A DNA stretch of 64,000 nt from Eonycteris spelaea (Eukaryota > Chordata > Mammalia > Chiroptera > Pteropodidae). Position 1 is the first letter of the stretch. Each line of letters begins with the position of its first letter. Where the stretch lies: contig PUFA01000022.1 of assembly GCA_003508835.1 (NCBI GenBank), forward strand, positions 3,720,001 through 3,784,000. The letters are read 5' to 3'. Below are positions 44,489 through 57,099 of the stretch, piece after piece. The position numbers were made by a program, and so were the translations under genes. The notes beneath the pieces are model-generated. The model was not told where the DNA came from, did not search any database, and saw only the letters and a list, made by a program, of their open reading frames with translations.

Positions 44489-44874
44489 TGTTATAGGTTG
44501 GATCGTGTCCCACTAAAATTCATATGTTAAAGTTCTAACCCCCAAGACCTCAGATTGTGCCTGTATTTGGAGACAGGGCCTTTAAAGAGGTAATTAAGTT
44601 AAAATGAGGTTGTTAGGATGGGCTCCAATCCAATATGAATAGTGTCCTGCCAGGAAGAGGAGATTAGGACAGACACACACAGAGGAGAGACCATGTGAAG
44701 ACACAGAGAAGACAGCCATGCATAAGCTCAGGAGAGAGGCCTCAGGAAAAAAACCCCAACCCTTCAGACACCTTGACCTTACACTTCTAGCCTCCAGAAT
44801 TATGAGAAAGTAAATTTATACTGTTCAAGCACCCCCCAATCTGTGTCACTTTTATGGCATCCCATCTGGACTAA
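44489..44874 (+). mobile_element. MLT1-type MaLR LTR, sense, near full length
   Basis: Starts TGTTATAGGTTGGATCGTGT and continues with 'AAAATTCATATGTTAAAGTT', 'AGGTAATTAAGTTAAAATGA', 'CACTTCTAGCCTCCAGAATT' and an end resembling '...GGCATCCCATCTGGACTAA'. All MLT1 landmarks are in order over about 386 bp. No internal region or second LTR is seen, so it is a solo LTR. Confidence 0.88.
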
Positions 44875-46299
44875 AGGGGCAAGTAGGTGTTACATTTCTC
44901 TCTTTCCTGTTATTAAATACCTAACTCTTATTTGCATTTTATTTTCCTTATTTATACCCTTGGTCCTACTATTAGGTGTGGAATTTAGGAGATGGTGGGT
45001 GGAAAGGAGATGGGAAAGGAATTGGGGAAGGAAGAAACGGAAGCAGAAAAAAGAAAGAGACCATTTGACATCGTACTAGTGTTTTACTAGGGATCATTGG
45101 ATATGGAAAAGCAACAGAAAGCAGCAGCTGTAAAAGTAGTGAGCAGTTTTAAAACTAAGGGATTGCATTAAGAATGAGGAACTCGAGTGTTTAACAAGAT
45201 TATCAAAAATCTGAAATTTATCTGTACTCAATAAGAAAGTCTTTATGGCTCACTTGTGGCCTCTTGTTAAGTTCAACCTTTATCTTCTGAAGATAAATTC
45301 AAATATTATCATTATAGTTATGACTTATATGATATTTATAATACCCTGGGGTTACCTTCCTGCCACATTATTTTTGTACTGTTGAAATACATTTTTTTTT
45401 TTTTTTTACAGTGGATATAAATGGTGTAAATGTAACATGGAAGCATTTATATCAATAGCAAAGACATGGCTGGGCTATTTAGTCAAATAGGACTTGTCAC
45501 TCAAGTGATTCTTATTACCCAGTGATTCAGGGGTTTTTAGTTGCTTGAGAAACATAGGTAAGGACAAATGCCAATAGGTAAAAATAAAAGGCTCCCTCAA
45601 CTCAAAGCCACTTAAATCTTGGAAAACTCTAAAACTCACCTAACATCTTTTACCGCCCAGACACAATTTGTTTTCTGTGGCAATGTAAAGAACTCTGTAC
45701 TTAAGTGACCACGTGAGCATTGTCGTTTCTTCAGGAAAGAGCCTGCGTTTGGTCTGTTCTCCTCAGAGGACTTTAGTCCCAGGTGTGAATTTAAAGAAAT
45801 ATGTTTCTTTCATTATAGTTTTCTGAGTTGTGTGTGGGGTGAGTTGGGAATGGGTTGCTAGGAAGGTTTTGCTGAGGAAGGTTTTTACTCTCTCATCTGA
45901 AGGATTAGAGAAGCATTTGTTGTGGAGAACGTTTCCTCCTTCAGAACTCTTTTTGTCCTCTCCAGATCAGAAAGGCCCAGGTCCCTTCAGAGACCTTCCC
46001 CAGCCACGGCCCGGCCCAGGCTGTCCCTGTGAGGTGCCTGCCTGAGGCTTGTAGCATCTGGGGGCCTTGCCAGGCCCTGCCTCACACTGCTGCTCTGCCT
46101 CACATGCCCCTCGTTCCCAGCCCTTTGGTCCAGTTTCATGCTCTACATGCTGTCTTGGTCTAGATGATTTGACTTTCTTCCTCAGCTGCCCTCACTCAGT
46201 GCTGCTTTGATCAGCCTCCTGTAAACACGGGACAGTCTCGGGCCCACTTTCCAGGAGTCATAGGTGAACATGGAAAACGTCTTGAGAGTTTTCTTTGTA
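44875..46299. other. Unassigned, with poly(T) run
   Basis: Includes a T16-17 run near 45392-45408. No repeat family or gene is recognised. 45900-46150 is GC-richer without a CpG peak. Confidence 0.45.
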
Positions 46300-46470
46300 T
46301 CTGCCAATAGCACAGTGCTCAGCTTCGTAAATACTTATTGCTTGAGAGAGAAGGAAGGAAGGGAGGGAGGGAAGAGGAACAGAGAGAGTGAGAATGCAAG
46401 CGAGAGTAGGAGAGGGAGAACGAATAAATGAGTGAATGAATGAATGGATGAATGGATGAACACACGAATA
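46300..46470 (+). repeat. LINE-2-like 3' end grading into GGAA/GAAT simple repeat
   Basis: 'ATAGCACAGTGCTCAGCTTC' near 46307 then 'GTAAATACTTATTGCTTGAG', an L2-type end. A polypurine tract follows (46345-46420, (GGAA/GGGA)n), then (GAAT/GGAT)n to 46460. The purine run has triplex potential. Confidence 0.6.
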
Positions 46471-47509
46471 TTGGCTTTATACACAATTTCTACACTTGAA
46501 AATGTGGTCTGCAGCAGCAGGAAAAAGCCGTCTAGATTTCTATAGCAGTTCTGTTCTAGTGTTCTTTTCAATAACATCACCTCTAACCATCATCCGCAAC
46601 CATTGCCTCGCTATGAAGCTGCTTCCATAGAGAGCCCTTTTCTCCATAGAAGGATTGTTCCTGCCATCATATCACCAGAAACAAGGAATTTTTCAAGGGT
46701 GGACAGTTATATTTACGGAACACAGCAAGAGGCCAAATCTAGGAAGGACAAGGAAGGACTAAAAAGTACACAGCCCGCCTTATTTACCCCGGTGTCCCGA
46801 TGGCCAGATTCCGTGTCAGCCCTGATGGTCTCCATTTCAGTTACGATGAGGCCCTACATGCCTCGACTAACCTGAGTAACTGTCCCCAGTTCTTCTCTTA
46901 GGTTCATCATATCTGGAATGAGAGGCAGGAAAAAAGAAAATAACACCCTCCTTATGTGACAGACTGGGCTAGGAACCTGTAGAAAACACATTTTACATGT
47001 CCACCCAGCTCACAAGGATTCCCCCAGCTATGCTGCTCACCAGAGTTGAGCCCTTTGGCCCAGTGTAGCTACCTAAGGCCTCTGCTCCTGCCTACTCTGT
47101 CCAGCAACCACCCACTCCTGCCCCAGTGAACTGTTGTAGGTGAGGCACCAGACTCTCCTGGAAGACTTTGTAATCGGAGTATGGAATTCTGTTCCCCCTT
47201 TGCTGGTATCTTGGAAAAGGAAGACATAAACTCAAACTATTGGCAGTCACGTTCTGCCAGCTCTGCTGGCCTAGAAGAGAAAAACCAGTCTTCCCCAAAG
47301 CAGGAAAACGCAGATATACAAAGAAGCTACAGTGCCTCCTGATGACTTTATTTCTTGGTTCCAGCCTCATTAGAAGACTCAGTTGAATTCTTGACTTGAA
47401 AATGATGGGATATCACTATAATCTTACAGTTAATTCTCTTTTTGTCTCAATCTCATTTTTTACCTCAACTAGCTCAGGTTGCTTTCTGGTATCTGGAATG
47501 AAAGGAATT
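46471..47509. other. Unassigned, no gene seen
   Basis: No recognised repeat or exon. Frames of 80-92 codons are unrecognised. Confidence 0.45.
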
Positions 47510-47700
47510 CCAATTAATAATGGGAAGCACATGCTTTACCTTATTTAACATGATTTGCACAACAGATCTACAAGGTATTTTTAGTCTCTGTTTCACAGAT
47601 GAGGGAACTGATATTAACTGAGTTGCATAGGCCGTATGCCTTGCACATTTGAGGGATGGCATTTGAACTCAAGTTTTGTGGTTTCTAAAACCTGGGCTTT
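47510..47700 (-). repeat. MIR SINE, antisense
   Basis: 'CTGTTTCACAGATGAGGGAA' near 47588, 'TTAACTGAGTTGCATAGGCC' and 'GGCATTTGAACTCAAG' near 47659 are antisense MIR blocks in order. Confidence 0.8.
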
Positions 47701-49229
47701 TCCCACAGGGCCTTTCTCCCTCTGGAAGTACTCTGACAGCTCGGAGCATCTTCCCCCACAACCTCAGAGAGATGCTCACGTTTTGTAAATCTCGAGGTCA
47801 CACAGATTCTAGATACCAGGATAACCACCTGGCTCCTGAGTCCCTGGCTGGTCACCAGTTTCTGCCCACTATCCCTGCCCTCCCCTTAGGGAACACAAAC
47901 CGTGCCTTCTTCCAGGGCTGGGAGCTGCTCTTAGTACTCCCAGGGATCAGGGACCCCCTTAAAAGAAACAAAATCAAGTCCAAAAAATTGAATTCTTTGG
48001 ATACGTTTTATGACCTCCATTGGTCAGCAGGGTCTTAGAGCACCCAGGGTTACTGTCCTGCAAAAGGTACCCCCGACCCCATCCCTGCATAATGCTCTGT
48101 ATTCTCCTTTCACTGGACAATTTTACCAATGATGGGTCAGCCTATTCTTTATCAGAAACAGAGGGTCCTTTATCTTTCCACTGAAAGCGAGCTCCACCGA
48201 AAGCTGCTTTCTGATTCATTTGGTGATGAATTATTTGGAATTTATGATTTGCATCCTGCCCACAAGGTGAGGACACTGGCCGTGAGGGGCTGGCGGCCCG
48301 CGTTCGGCCAGGGAGGTGCACTGGGGCTCTCATCTTTCCCAGGGCTTTTGGTACCTGGACATTTGCTTATGAACTAGTTATATGTTAAGGTTTTCCCCAG
48401 TCTCCCCAATGACTTGGCTGGTCATTAGGTGACCTGTTTTGTGCTTAGAGTAGAAATGAAAGTTTTGATTCCCCTCCTGTGGATCCTGAGCCCAAGTCCG
48501 AGAGGCCGAGTTCTTGGTGCTGGAATAGCCTGCCTTCTGAGGCAGATTCGCATGAGCGCACAGAGACGACAGCTGATTTTTTTTTCAGCGCAATGATTCA
48601 GATGGCCATTTGGTGATTGTGGGAACCATAGAAACCTGGCCAAGATTTAGAAAAGGGGAATAATAATTATAATTTGGAGAGCTCCCTCCACTTCCATCTC
48701 CATCTTCACTTCCTTTTCTCACCTGACAAAACTTTGTGGCAAACTGGTAGCCAGTTCAAGGATCTGGATGAGTTGTTCGTCTTCCACTGATGGTTTCCTT
48801 AAGCACTGCCGGAAAAGGTGGAGACGACTACGCTGAATTTAGGTTAATCGCACTTTTGTACCAGGTGCAGAGTAGTCTCTGAATAAATGAATTACAATAA
48901 TTATAAAATATTAAATAAAAAGAGAATCTATGATATGTCATGATACTCAATGAGAGACAGAGAGAAATGAGAAAGGGAAAATTCTTTAGAGAAAAATAAT
49001 AACTAATAAAGTAGAAAGGATAACAGGATTAGAAAAATCACCGTTTTGCAATTTCCACACAATATTTGGTCTATGTAAGAATCATCCATCAATGCTAAAG
49101 CCATTGGGTGAAGTTTCGTTGGGAAAGAAGTTATTCACAAGTCTTAAGATATCAGCTACCAGGTCATGTATTAATTACCAAGGGGAAATGATACCTTATT
49201 ATAGAGAAATATAGCAAATAAAATCTTAA
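47701..49229. other. Unassigned, with a short L2-like end
   Basis: No gene seen; the 120-codon frame 47676-48038 overlaps the MIR edge. A weak L2 3' end ('TACCAGGTGCAGAGTAGTCT', then TGAATAAATGAA) lies near 48859-48893. The rest is AT-rich and may be upstream L1. Confidence 0.4.
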
Positions 49230-49890
49230 ACAGGTTATTACTTAAAATACCATCAGTATGGGACAAAATGTCCTGATATGGTGTAGACTGAAGTATACAA
49301 CAGTATCGCCTATTGATATTTTGCCCAAAATTTTAAACTGAATCGAATTATGAGGAAAAAATCGCACAAATTTAGAATGTTAGACATTCCACAAAATAAA
49401 TGACCTGGACTTTTCAAAAAAGTTAATTTCATGAAAGATGAATAAGTTAGGGAGATGGTCCTAGATGAAAGAGACAAAGAGACATAACTGAACCCAATGT
49501 GTGAACCCTGAATGGATCCTGGATTTAAAAAAATTATAAAGGACATTTGGGGTCAATTTTAAATATAGAGTATGCATTAGATGATATTAATCAATATTAA
49601 ACTTCTTATGTATAGTAATGATTCAGGTTGTGCAGAAAATGTTCCTGTCTTAGGAGATACATCTTGAAATATTTAGGGATAAAGTGTCATGATGTCTGCA
49701 ATTTAATTTCAAATAGTTCGGCAGTAAAATTATACGTATAGTACATAAACTGTTGGGGGCGGGAGAATTTGGAGCAAAATATTAACAATTATTGAATCTA
49801 AGTGAAGCGTATATACTTATTATACTATTCTTTCAACTTTTTGTGGGTTTGAAATTTTCAAAACAAATTGCAGGAGAAAAGAGAATGAAG
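49230..49890 (+). repeat. L1M 3' end, sense
   Basis: The order of phrases is diagnostic: 'GTTAGACATTCCACAAAATA' near 49379, 'GACCTGGACTTTTCAAAAAA' near 49402, 'CAATGTGTGAACCCTGAATG' near 49495, 'TAGATGATATTAATCAATAT' near 49578, then 'TTATACTATTCTTTC' near 49819 and 'TTTGAAATTTTCAAAACAAA' near 49848. It is an old L1M 3' UTR with a degraded tail. Confidence 0.82.
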
Positions 49891-50274
49891 AACAAATTGA
49901 CTGTCACTTTACAGATGGAAGCCCTGACATGATAAGAGATACTGGAAACTTAGACGGGATAAACAGGCAGTAGAATCATGGAACTCATAAAGCTGCAGGG
50001 TCTTTAAAGTCTAATATTTAGACTGATTCTGAGAAATGATTGCAATAAATAGTTTTCTGGTTAAAAAAATTAGAGAATGCATACTGTATCCTCCTCTTGA
50101 AGAATCACAGTGAATATTGTTAGCATACTAAAGCTCTGAGTAAAGACATGTGTTTAGTTTTGTTAAATGTCGCAGTTCCCAAACTTATTTGAACATGAAC
50201 GTTCTTTTTAAAATGTTACCCCGCAGTCATTTCCTCAGAAACAGTGTTCCCCAGAATAGACCTGGAGAAAAACT
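49891..50274. other. Unassigned, no gene seen
   Basis: Nothing recognised. Confidence 0.5.
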
Positions 50275-50365
50275 GATCCAGCTCAACAATCTTATTTCAC
50301 AGGTGAAGAAACAGAAGCTCGGACTCAAGGTCACAGAGGAAGAACTGAGCCAAGAACTCTAGTTC
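50275..50365 (-). repeat. MIR SINE fragment, antisense
   Basis: 'CTTATTTCACAGGTGAAGAA' near 50290 and 'GGACTCAAGGTCACAGAGGA' near 50320 are antisense MIR core phrases. Confidence 0.7.
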
Positions 50366-51297
50366 GGACAAAGGTAAAGACAATCCTTATTGGTATTCAC
50401 AGAGAAGGGGAAAACGTTTCTTATAAAGATCATGCAGATTGAAATATTTAACACCATTTCAACCAACGAAAACCCCATATTTTGTCCCATTTATAGATGT
50501 TCTACATATAGGATCTGTTTTGCAAACATGACACCTTTGTTTATAACCATGGAGACATATGTTGTTTGCTCCTAATATTGTACTGTATGTGAGAAAATGA
50601 AATGCCTTCGATATATGATGCTAATTTAAGTTTCATCCAGTTATATGGACTAAATATTACGTGGAATTGTGATAGAATCACCCTGTCTTAAGTTACACTG
50701 TTTACTCCAACGGTTGTGCTAGGCTAAGAAGGGGGTGGGAGGGGGAATCACATTTTATTGCTTTACAAACCAACCACGTTAAGAACATACATCTGCTTTA
50801 AAACGACACAATTTCTTTTCTAGCGCCCAAGCAGATTTGCTCTGGGCTGAAACAGTTCTCAAACCCCGCTCTGTCTCTGATGGCTGCAGTTTGCATTCAG
50901 AGCATGAGCACAGCCCTGGTGCAGGACAGGCAGTCTCAGTCAACAGCTGTCAACTCCCCTTGTAAAGGCGCTGCTCGGTCTCACAACTGGCAAAGAGAAC
51001 TGAAGGAGTTCCCTTCTCTTTTTGGCTTTTATCTCTCTGGTTAATAGGGAATGATGCTTAAAGGAGGCAATTCTTGAGCAATAAATCCGACTGCAAATAA
51101 AGCAAGGGAGAGGGAGGAAAATAACAATGTAAGAAGTTCCTTTTGTTTACTATGTGTAATTGGGATTCCACACATGAATGAAGAAGCATTAGTTCTCTCC
51201 CCGGGTGACTGGGAAGGGGGAAAAGGTGGGTTTCCACTGTCTGTGAGCTTTTTAATGTGCAAATGAGTCAGAGCCTTTCCCAGCCCAAGAGGGTTTG
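50366..51297. other. Unassigned; possible conserved element near 51020-51270
   Basis: No repeat recognised. 51020-51270 mixes AT-rich cores (GAGCAATAAATC, GTGTAATTGGGATT) with no repeat signature and could be regulatory. I have no comparative data. Confidence 0.3.
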
Positions 51298-51352
51298 TAG
51301 TTCTGAGTCTAGGGCCAGTGTCTCAGTGGGTGCTCAGTAAATATTAATTGAA
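51298..51352 (+). repeat. LINE-2 3' end fragment
   Basis: 'AGGGCCAGTGTCTCAGTGGG' then 'TGCTCAGTAAATATTAATTG' near 51331 is the terminal L2 motif. Confidence 0.7.
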
Positions 51353-51904
51353 AAAGACATGGCTTTGAGGAGTGGGCTTAATTACGTTCTCTCAGGCACC
51401 GCCCTCTAGGACGCACAAGTGACTCTCTTGCCCCAGGCACTACTCGAGTGGCCCTTCCAGTTAACTATAAAGGCCCCAGTTCCCTCATTGGTCTTTCACC
51501 TCATCCGCAGTTCTCCTTCTCAACCCACTGTGCCTTCTGCCCTCAGAGGCTGACGGTGCAAAACAGGGACGGGGAGAAGCAACAGCTGCTGCAGCCTCAC
51601 CTCTCATGCAGCCTTCCTCCAGGGAACTCGCGCTCCTGTCCTCCTCGAGCTGGCAGGAAAAGCAGGGGGCGAAGGATTAGACTGGAGAGTTGGGTGGGGC
51701 CGCAGCAAAGACGGTGGTGCAGTAGATTGTGTTATCGTTCTCAGCAACTCACACCTCTTCAGAAAGGATCACGCAACTTGCCATGCTCTCTGTGGGGGGA
51801 GTGTGCAATCTCTGCTGATGTCAGGCTTGGGCATGTGAGTACTTTGTCTGGTGATACATGGGTAACCTTGGCCGTACCTCATCTGAGCAAAAGCTTTAAG
51901 AGCC
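51353..51904. other. Unassigned, contains longest open frame
   Basis: A 169-codon frame (51448-51957) is the longest in the window. It has no recognisable domain, and its last codons lie in the MaLR LTR, so it is most likely a chance frame. No signal peptide or membrane segment is seen. Confidence 0.4.
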
Positions 51905-52217
51905 TGCCATGGACTGAATGTTTATTTCCATTCAAAATCCATATTTTGAAGCTCTAACCCCCAATGAGGTGGTATTTGGGAGGGTGCAGCCCTTATGAAT
52001 GAGATCAGTGCCTTTATGAAGGAGACTCATGAGAGAGATGGCCTCTCCCTAAGACCAGGGAGGATACAGTGAGAAGACGGCTGTCTACAGACCAGGAAGC
52101 AGACCCTCACCAGACGCTGAATCTACAGGTGCCTTAATTTGGGAGGAATAAATGTTTGTGGCTTAAGCCATTCAGTCAATGGGATTTTTGTTATAGCAGC
52201 CTAAACTGACGAAGACA
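51905..52217 (+). mobile_element. MaLR LTR, sense, near full length
   Basis: Starts within 'CATGGACTGAATGTTTAT'. Contains 'AGCTCTAACCCCCAATGAGG' near 51951, 'AGGAAGCAGACCCTCACCAG' near 52095 and 'TAAGCCATTCAGTCAATGGG' near 52164, and closes 'TTATAGCAGCCTAAACTGAC'. This is the standard MaLR LTR order; it is a solo LTR. Confidence 0.87.
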
Positions 52218-54419
52218 GAGCCATTGTATCTTTCAGTCAGCTAGCTATCTTATTTTCTCTTTGGCTATAAGAATTGCATGTTCAAAAATAGACTGTTCTT
52301 TCCGCCTGAATCTGGAATGAAGACATGAGGCCAGTTTTAAAACATTTGTCTTCTTCATTCCAGATCACAGAAAAAGCCTTTATAGTTATAACGGAGATTT
52401 TCAGAGTTGTTTGTTATAGCAGCAAAGCTGACTCATTCATGCTGTTCGAGGGGAGTAGGGAGATGGTTTATGACTTGAATATTCTGCCCGTCTGAGTCTT
52501 TACACATCAGGCTGCCAATCTGTGATGAATAATAAAAGCTCCCGCAGCCCTTCTACATGCTGTTTGATACTGTCTCCAACAGTCTTCTTAAATTAAATAT
52601 AACATAGGATGGCGTCCAGTATGACGTTACAACTGCCAGCAGATCAAGTAAGGGGCTTTTCTGTGAGGGTGTGCACTCCAACGTCATAAAAGCCTTAGCT
52701 TCCTCCGGAGACCCTCATGAAAGGCCCTGCGTCTCTCACTCCTGTCAGCATCAGATTAACCTCAGTGCCCACCCCTCCCCAACACTGGGGGCACCAACAG
52801 CTTTCCAAAAGGAGCAAAGAGGCCCATGGGAGAGTAGCATGACAGCGTGCATAGTTTTGACTCATTTGTGCTTTGCCTTAGTGTATATGGTGGTCTTTCC
52901 CCAAAGCATATGCCTCATGGAAACTGTAATTAAATACTGGCTTCAACTAATGTCCCAAATAGGGGAAAACTACCTAAAACCAAAACCTTTGTAAACCTAA
53001 GTTCGGTCATAGCTTTGTTTTGTTGTTAGGGATCATTATTTGTTGGTTTAATTTAGTGCGGTTCCTTTATGAAGATGGCTCTATGAAAACACTTAAATCG
53101 CAGCCTCCTTTAGGAACTCTGACTATAAAATTTATATACCCTTGTGAAATTTAAGCAGAATACATCATACCGATAGGTTTTGATAGCTATCATAAGACAA
53201 GGAATTCAAACCAACAGTTGATTATAACTGACAACGAGAATGTAACTGTGAACTTTAAAAATATGCTAATTTTTGTCCCTGTATAGAAATATTAGCCTAA
53301 GTTCTTTCGGCGACATATGTGTATGTGTTTATAATCTATTTTTGTAATAGGGTAAAAAAAAAAAAAAAACAGCTCCAATAATATCACCCTCCCCTTTGAC
53401 ATTTATCAGTGATAGCAATAATGTGAGGAAGCATTAGTTTACTAAAGAAGTACAGAGACAATGCCTAAGGTGTACCTCTAGGTTTTATTTGAAAAGAATT
53501 TGCTATGTGCCCTGATCCCTGGCCTAATTTTAATGATGTTTTAAACCAAATTCCTATATCTTGGACGGAAACTACGTCACGGTCTGGGATCTGGTCCTGC
53601 TCCTCTTTCATAGACTCAGGGACTCGCGTAAAGCCCAGTAAATAAAAGGGCCTCACAAATGGTTTGGATGGGCACGTAGACAGATGGGTGGACGGTTAGG
53701 TGGTTGAAAGAATGGACGGAAGAATAGACAGATGGGTCTCCCTTCCTCCCCCAAAATAAAATAAGAAATAAATGTAATTGCTTCTGTTTTGATATCAATT
53801 TAACCTATTTTGGAAAGAGGCCATGTTTTCTTTTAACATAAATAAAATAATACCAATTAACATAAATTAAATTGCGATAACCATTATCATCACATTAATA
53901 TATTTGAATACTTATCTCAAGGCATTCTGTTTTAAGTGCTCGTCTCTTACTCTCCTGGAGGCTCATAATGGGTAATTTTACTGATGCCTCGAAGGTCCTC
54001 CTTGAGAACCCTCTCTCATGACCCCGTATCAAGGAAGGGCTTTGTCATCTCGGGAGTACATCTGATTTAGAGTGTTCCAGTCACTCTAATGTACTCACAG
54101 GGCATGGGCAAAAGTTTCTCTCATTTTCCTGTCATCTCTTTTCTAAGGGAGCATCAAGGAAATGCAGATTGGAATATGGTTTATCTGGTAAGATTTGAAG
54201 AGGCCCGTAATTGTCTTAATGAGAGGTAGTCCCTAGACCTGTTACATTTTAATTACCAACTGTTTGTTTTACCCTTGAAAATAAGACCCTTCCAAAGAAA
54301 AGTATCACTTTCCTTGGTTGGAAACCCAGGATTGACTTGTACTCTAGTTGCACTTGCTTCTGTAGCTTTCAGCCCTCATCAGCAGTCCGTCTTTCTAGGA
54401 CCTGACTTCTCCCTTAGCT
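52218..54419. other. Unassigned, with poly(A) run and GGAT-like patch
   Basis: About 2.2 kb without a recognised family. It includes A17 at 53354-53370 and a degenerate (GGAT/GGAC)n at 53660-53730. Short frames only. Confidence 0.45.
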
Positions 54420-54735
54420 TTCATAACTCCACTCCCTTCTTGTTCTCTACTCATTTTTCAAATTATTCCTTCTCAGCGTCCACTGATGGATCCTGTCCAT
54501 TGCTGACTTCCCTCAGTTTGTCGTCAGCGCTCTTCAGTCCTTGCTCTAGAGCTCCGTCTTCAGTGCTCTCACCCAATCCCATGGTTTTAATTAGCATCTC
54601 TGTACTGGTAACTCCCAGCTCTATGTATCTAGTTCTGACCTCTCCTCACCTCCAGACCTATGGATTCAAATGACTGTCTGATATCTGCATCAGGATGCAC
54701 ATTCACCTTAAACTCCTACTCCTGTATCTTTGGTG
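54420..54735 (+). repeat. LINE-2 ORF2 relic
   Basis: The order 'TCTACTCATTTTTCAAATT', 'CACCCAATCCCATGGTTTTA' near 54569 and 'TCACCTCCAGACCTATGGAT' near 54647 corresponds to the L2 reverse-transcriptase 3' portion (the region around and after the YADD box). Frameshifts and stops abolish coding. Confidence 0.6.
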
Positions 54736-54799
54736 GATACTCTGTCTGGCCCCGTACCTGGAATTTGACAGTATTCTCCCAGAGCTTAACAAACAGGAA

Positions 54800-55090
54800 A
54801 CCAAGACATGAAACATTTCAGTGTTTATCTTATAGTAGCCATTATGCTAGATTTTGAGGGATACAGAGATGAAAAAGACGTTTCCTACCATGAAGGAACT
54901 TACATTGTAAGGAGAGAGGAGTACAACCCAACAAAAAATGGCAAACAAAGGCAGAATGATGGTGACATTTAAGAAGTAAACACTGAGTACAAGAGAGAAG
55001 GAAAGAGCGATACTGAGTGAGGACTGCAAGAAAAGGCAGCAGCAAGCTGAGCCTTGAAAGATGAGTAGAAATTTCTTCAATAAAAATAGG
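54800..55090 (-). repeat. LINE-2, antisense
   Basis: 'CATTATGCTAGATTTTGAGG' near 54840, 'GATACAGAGATGAAAAAGAC' and 'AAGGAACTTACATTGTAAGG' near 54894 are antisense L2 3' phrases. It lies next to a sense L2 relic, so these are two insertions. Confidence 0.7.
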
Positions 55091-55243
55091 AGAGCGGCGA
55101 GGGTAGTATTCTCAAAACAGAATGTGTAAGCAAAAGGCGCGGGTTGTAATTGCACAACTTATTTCGTTCATTTTTTCGCCTAGTTAGAGCTCAGAAATTG
55201 TTCTGAGCTCAGAAGAAAGGGAATAACATGATGTACTAATAGC

Positions 55244-55245
<2 letters not shown>

Positions 55246-55280
<35 letters not shown>
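55246..55280. repeat. (GT)n microsatellite
   Basis: About 17 perfect GT units, followed by GCACGCCTGTGTGTG. Confidence 0.97.
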
Positions 55281-55282
<2 letters not shown>

Positions 55283-56058
55283 ACGCCTGTGTGTGCTGGG
55301 GAAGTGAGGAGTCTAATAGAAAAAGAAAATAGAAAAGTTGGTACCAGCCCATGAAAGCATATGTTTATTTCATTTACGTGAATGAAATGTACCTTGTACT
55401 TCCTCTGAGAAGGGTAGACTGCTAAATTTCAGGCCTGACAGTTCACTTGTCCAGTTACAAAATAATACAAGTTGACATTAAGTTGAAAAAGCAGTCACGT
55501 GATTTCCCGCCCTGCACCAGGGAAATTCCTAATAGAAAAATAAGTATTTAGTTGCAGATCCTTTTCCAGGCCTGGTTGTTTCCTTGGTCAGCTCTGGACA
55601 AAAACGTAAGTCAGGTTAAGAAGAAAAAGAAGAGGAAGAGGAGAATGGAGAGGGAGACCTGGAGGAAGGAGAAAGAGAGGATGACAACAACCAGCAACTC
55701 TTTTATTCACGCAGAATGTTCTCAAACAGACTGTCCTAGCAGGAGCTGGAATGCAGTGATCGAACTGGTTTTATTGAGCCTTACATACCTGCAGCCCCAC
55801 CACAGACAAAATCCGGGCTCTTCAATCAGAGATGAATAGTTTTACTCTGCCAGCCTTAAAGGGAAACAGAACAGGATCACCATTCTCCAAAATAAGATTG
55901 ACCTGAGACTGGCTAGAAAATCCCTCATTATGGAGCCCATCTTTCCTCCACTCCCTGGATAAGGGAAGCAAAAGAATTTCCTGTAAAGAGCAGCACCAAC
56001 AATAGGTTAGAAAGAGATAATGTGGAAATTTGAGAATGTTTTTAAACCCAAATTATGC
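55281..56058. other. Unassigned, with polypurine tract
   Basis: The plus strand is almost all purine from 55617 to 55682 (AAGAAGAAAAAGAAGAGG-type), with triplex potential. A 22-bp near-palindrome around TTACGTGA lies near 55369-55390. No gene. Confidence 0.45.
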
Positions 56059-56162
56059 ATGTCGCTGAATGAGAGGCTATGTTTTACAAATCGAGATAAT
56101 ACATATTTCAGACAATATGTATTATCTCGATTTGTAAAACATAGCCTCTCATTCAGCAACAT
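56059..56162. repeat. Near-perfect hairpin, 48-bp arms and 8-nt loop
   Basis: The left arm (56059-56106) starts ATGTCGCTGAATGAGAGGCT. The right arm (56115-56162) is its reverse complement at 47 of 48 positions. The loop is TTCAGACA. The near-identity means the structure is young or under constraint. Transcribed, it would fold into a long uninterrupted stem. It is not a recognised repeat or miRNA. Confidence 0.95.
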
Positions 56163-57099
56163 GAATCAGAACAGGCTAATGCAAATGGTGGTCGGCTGCC
56201 ACAGTGGATGTGAAAAGCATGGTGACAGAGAGCTCTGCATTGGATTAATGTCACCTGAAGTGGACATCTAAAGAGGAAACCAGAATCTGGGGTTGGCTTG
56301 ATTTCTTCCCTAAAGAGTGGGACTCACGTTTGTGTGAAATGGCTGCTGGTGAACAAAGAAAAGTCATTTTCCCTTTTTATGCCAAGTGATTATGTGACAC
56401 ACAGGAGAGCATACCTTCCACTCATCGTTCTAGAATGAGTTTTATCTGTAGAAACTGTTAATGTGTTTGAATGAAAACAAGATTGTATTTATAGACCGGA
56501 TAAATCAAGAATCCTGGGGATTTAAAGTAGGACTCTAGAATCCAGAAAGAAACAGTGACATTAACATGGTGTATTTAAAGGGGATGAAATCCAAGGGAAT
56601 CTGCCACACTCAAGAGGAACTCCTGTGTTCTTTCCAAGGCGAACATTCCACTTTTACAAGGGCTCCTTTGTTGTCATGTTTATGCACAAGCTAATAAATG
56701 CTTGACCTTTTTTAGTGATGAAGGAACAGTCTGTACCTCAGGAGCATATTATTTCAAGAAGCACAAATGAAGAGAGAGTCCAAACCCCTCTGGAACGGAT
56801 GGGCTAAATATTTTGATATTGGAACCACATGGGGGAAGGCAGGGATTGGGCAACAAAAAAGGAGGCCTGATAAGGGACACTGGCCACAGCATCAGTCTAC
56901 TCAGGTGTTTCCAGGGACCCCAGCCTCACGAGAAGAGAGCATTAAAGCAAGCTAAACATTTATCCTGATGTCTAGAAAAAGTGGACAATAAATTAGAAAA
57001 TATTTGTGGTCTGACCAAGGTGTTGATTTCTCAAGTTTTGGGTTCTGTGTAAAAAGGACCAGTATTCATCAAGCTGTCATTTTCCACCTAGAACTAAGT
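56163..57099. other. Unassigned, no gene seen
   Basis: No recognised repeat, exon or RNA gene. Confidence 0.45.

Noticed and set aside
51405..51420. Possible second CTCF site (CCGCCCTCTAGGAC)
   Set aside because: It lacks the conserved CCA at the motif start in reverse orientation, so it is too weak to call.
51448..51957. Longest open frame (169 codons, plus)
   Set aside because: No recognisable domain or motif, and the last part is translated from a MaLR LTR. The length is plausible by chance in GC-richer sequence.
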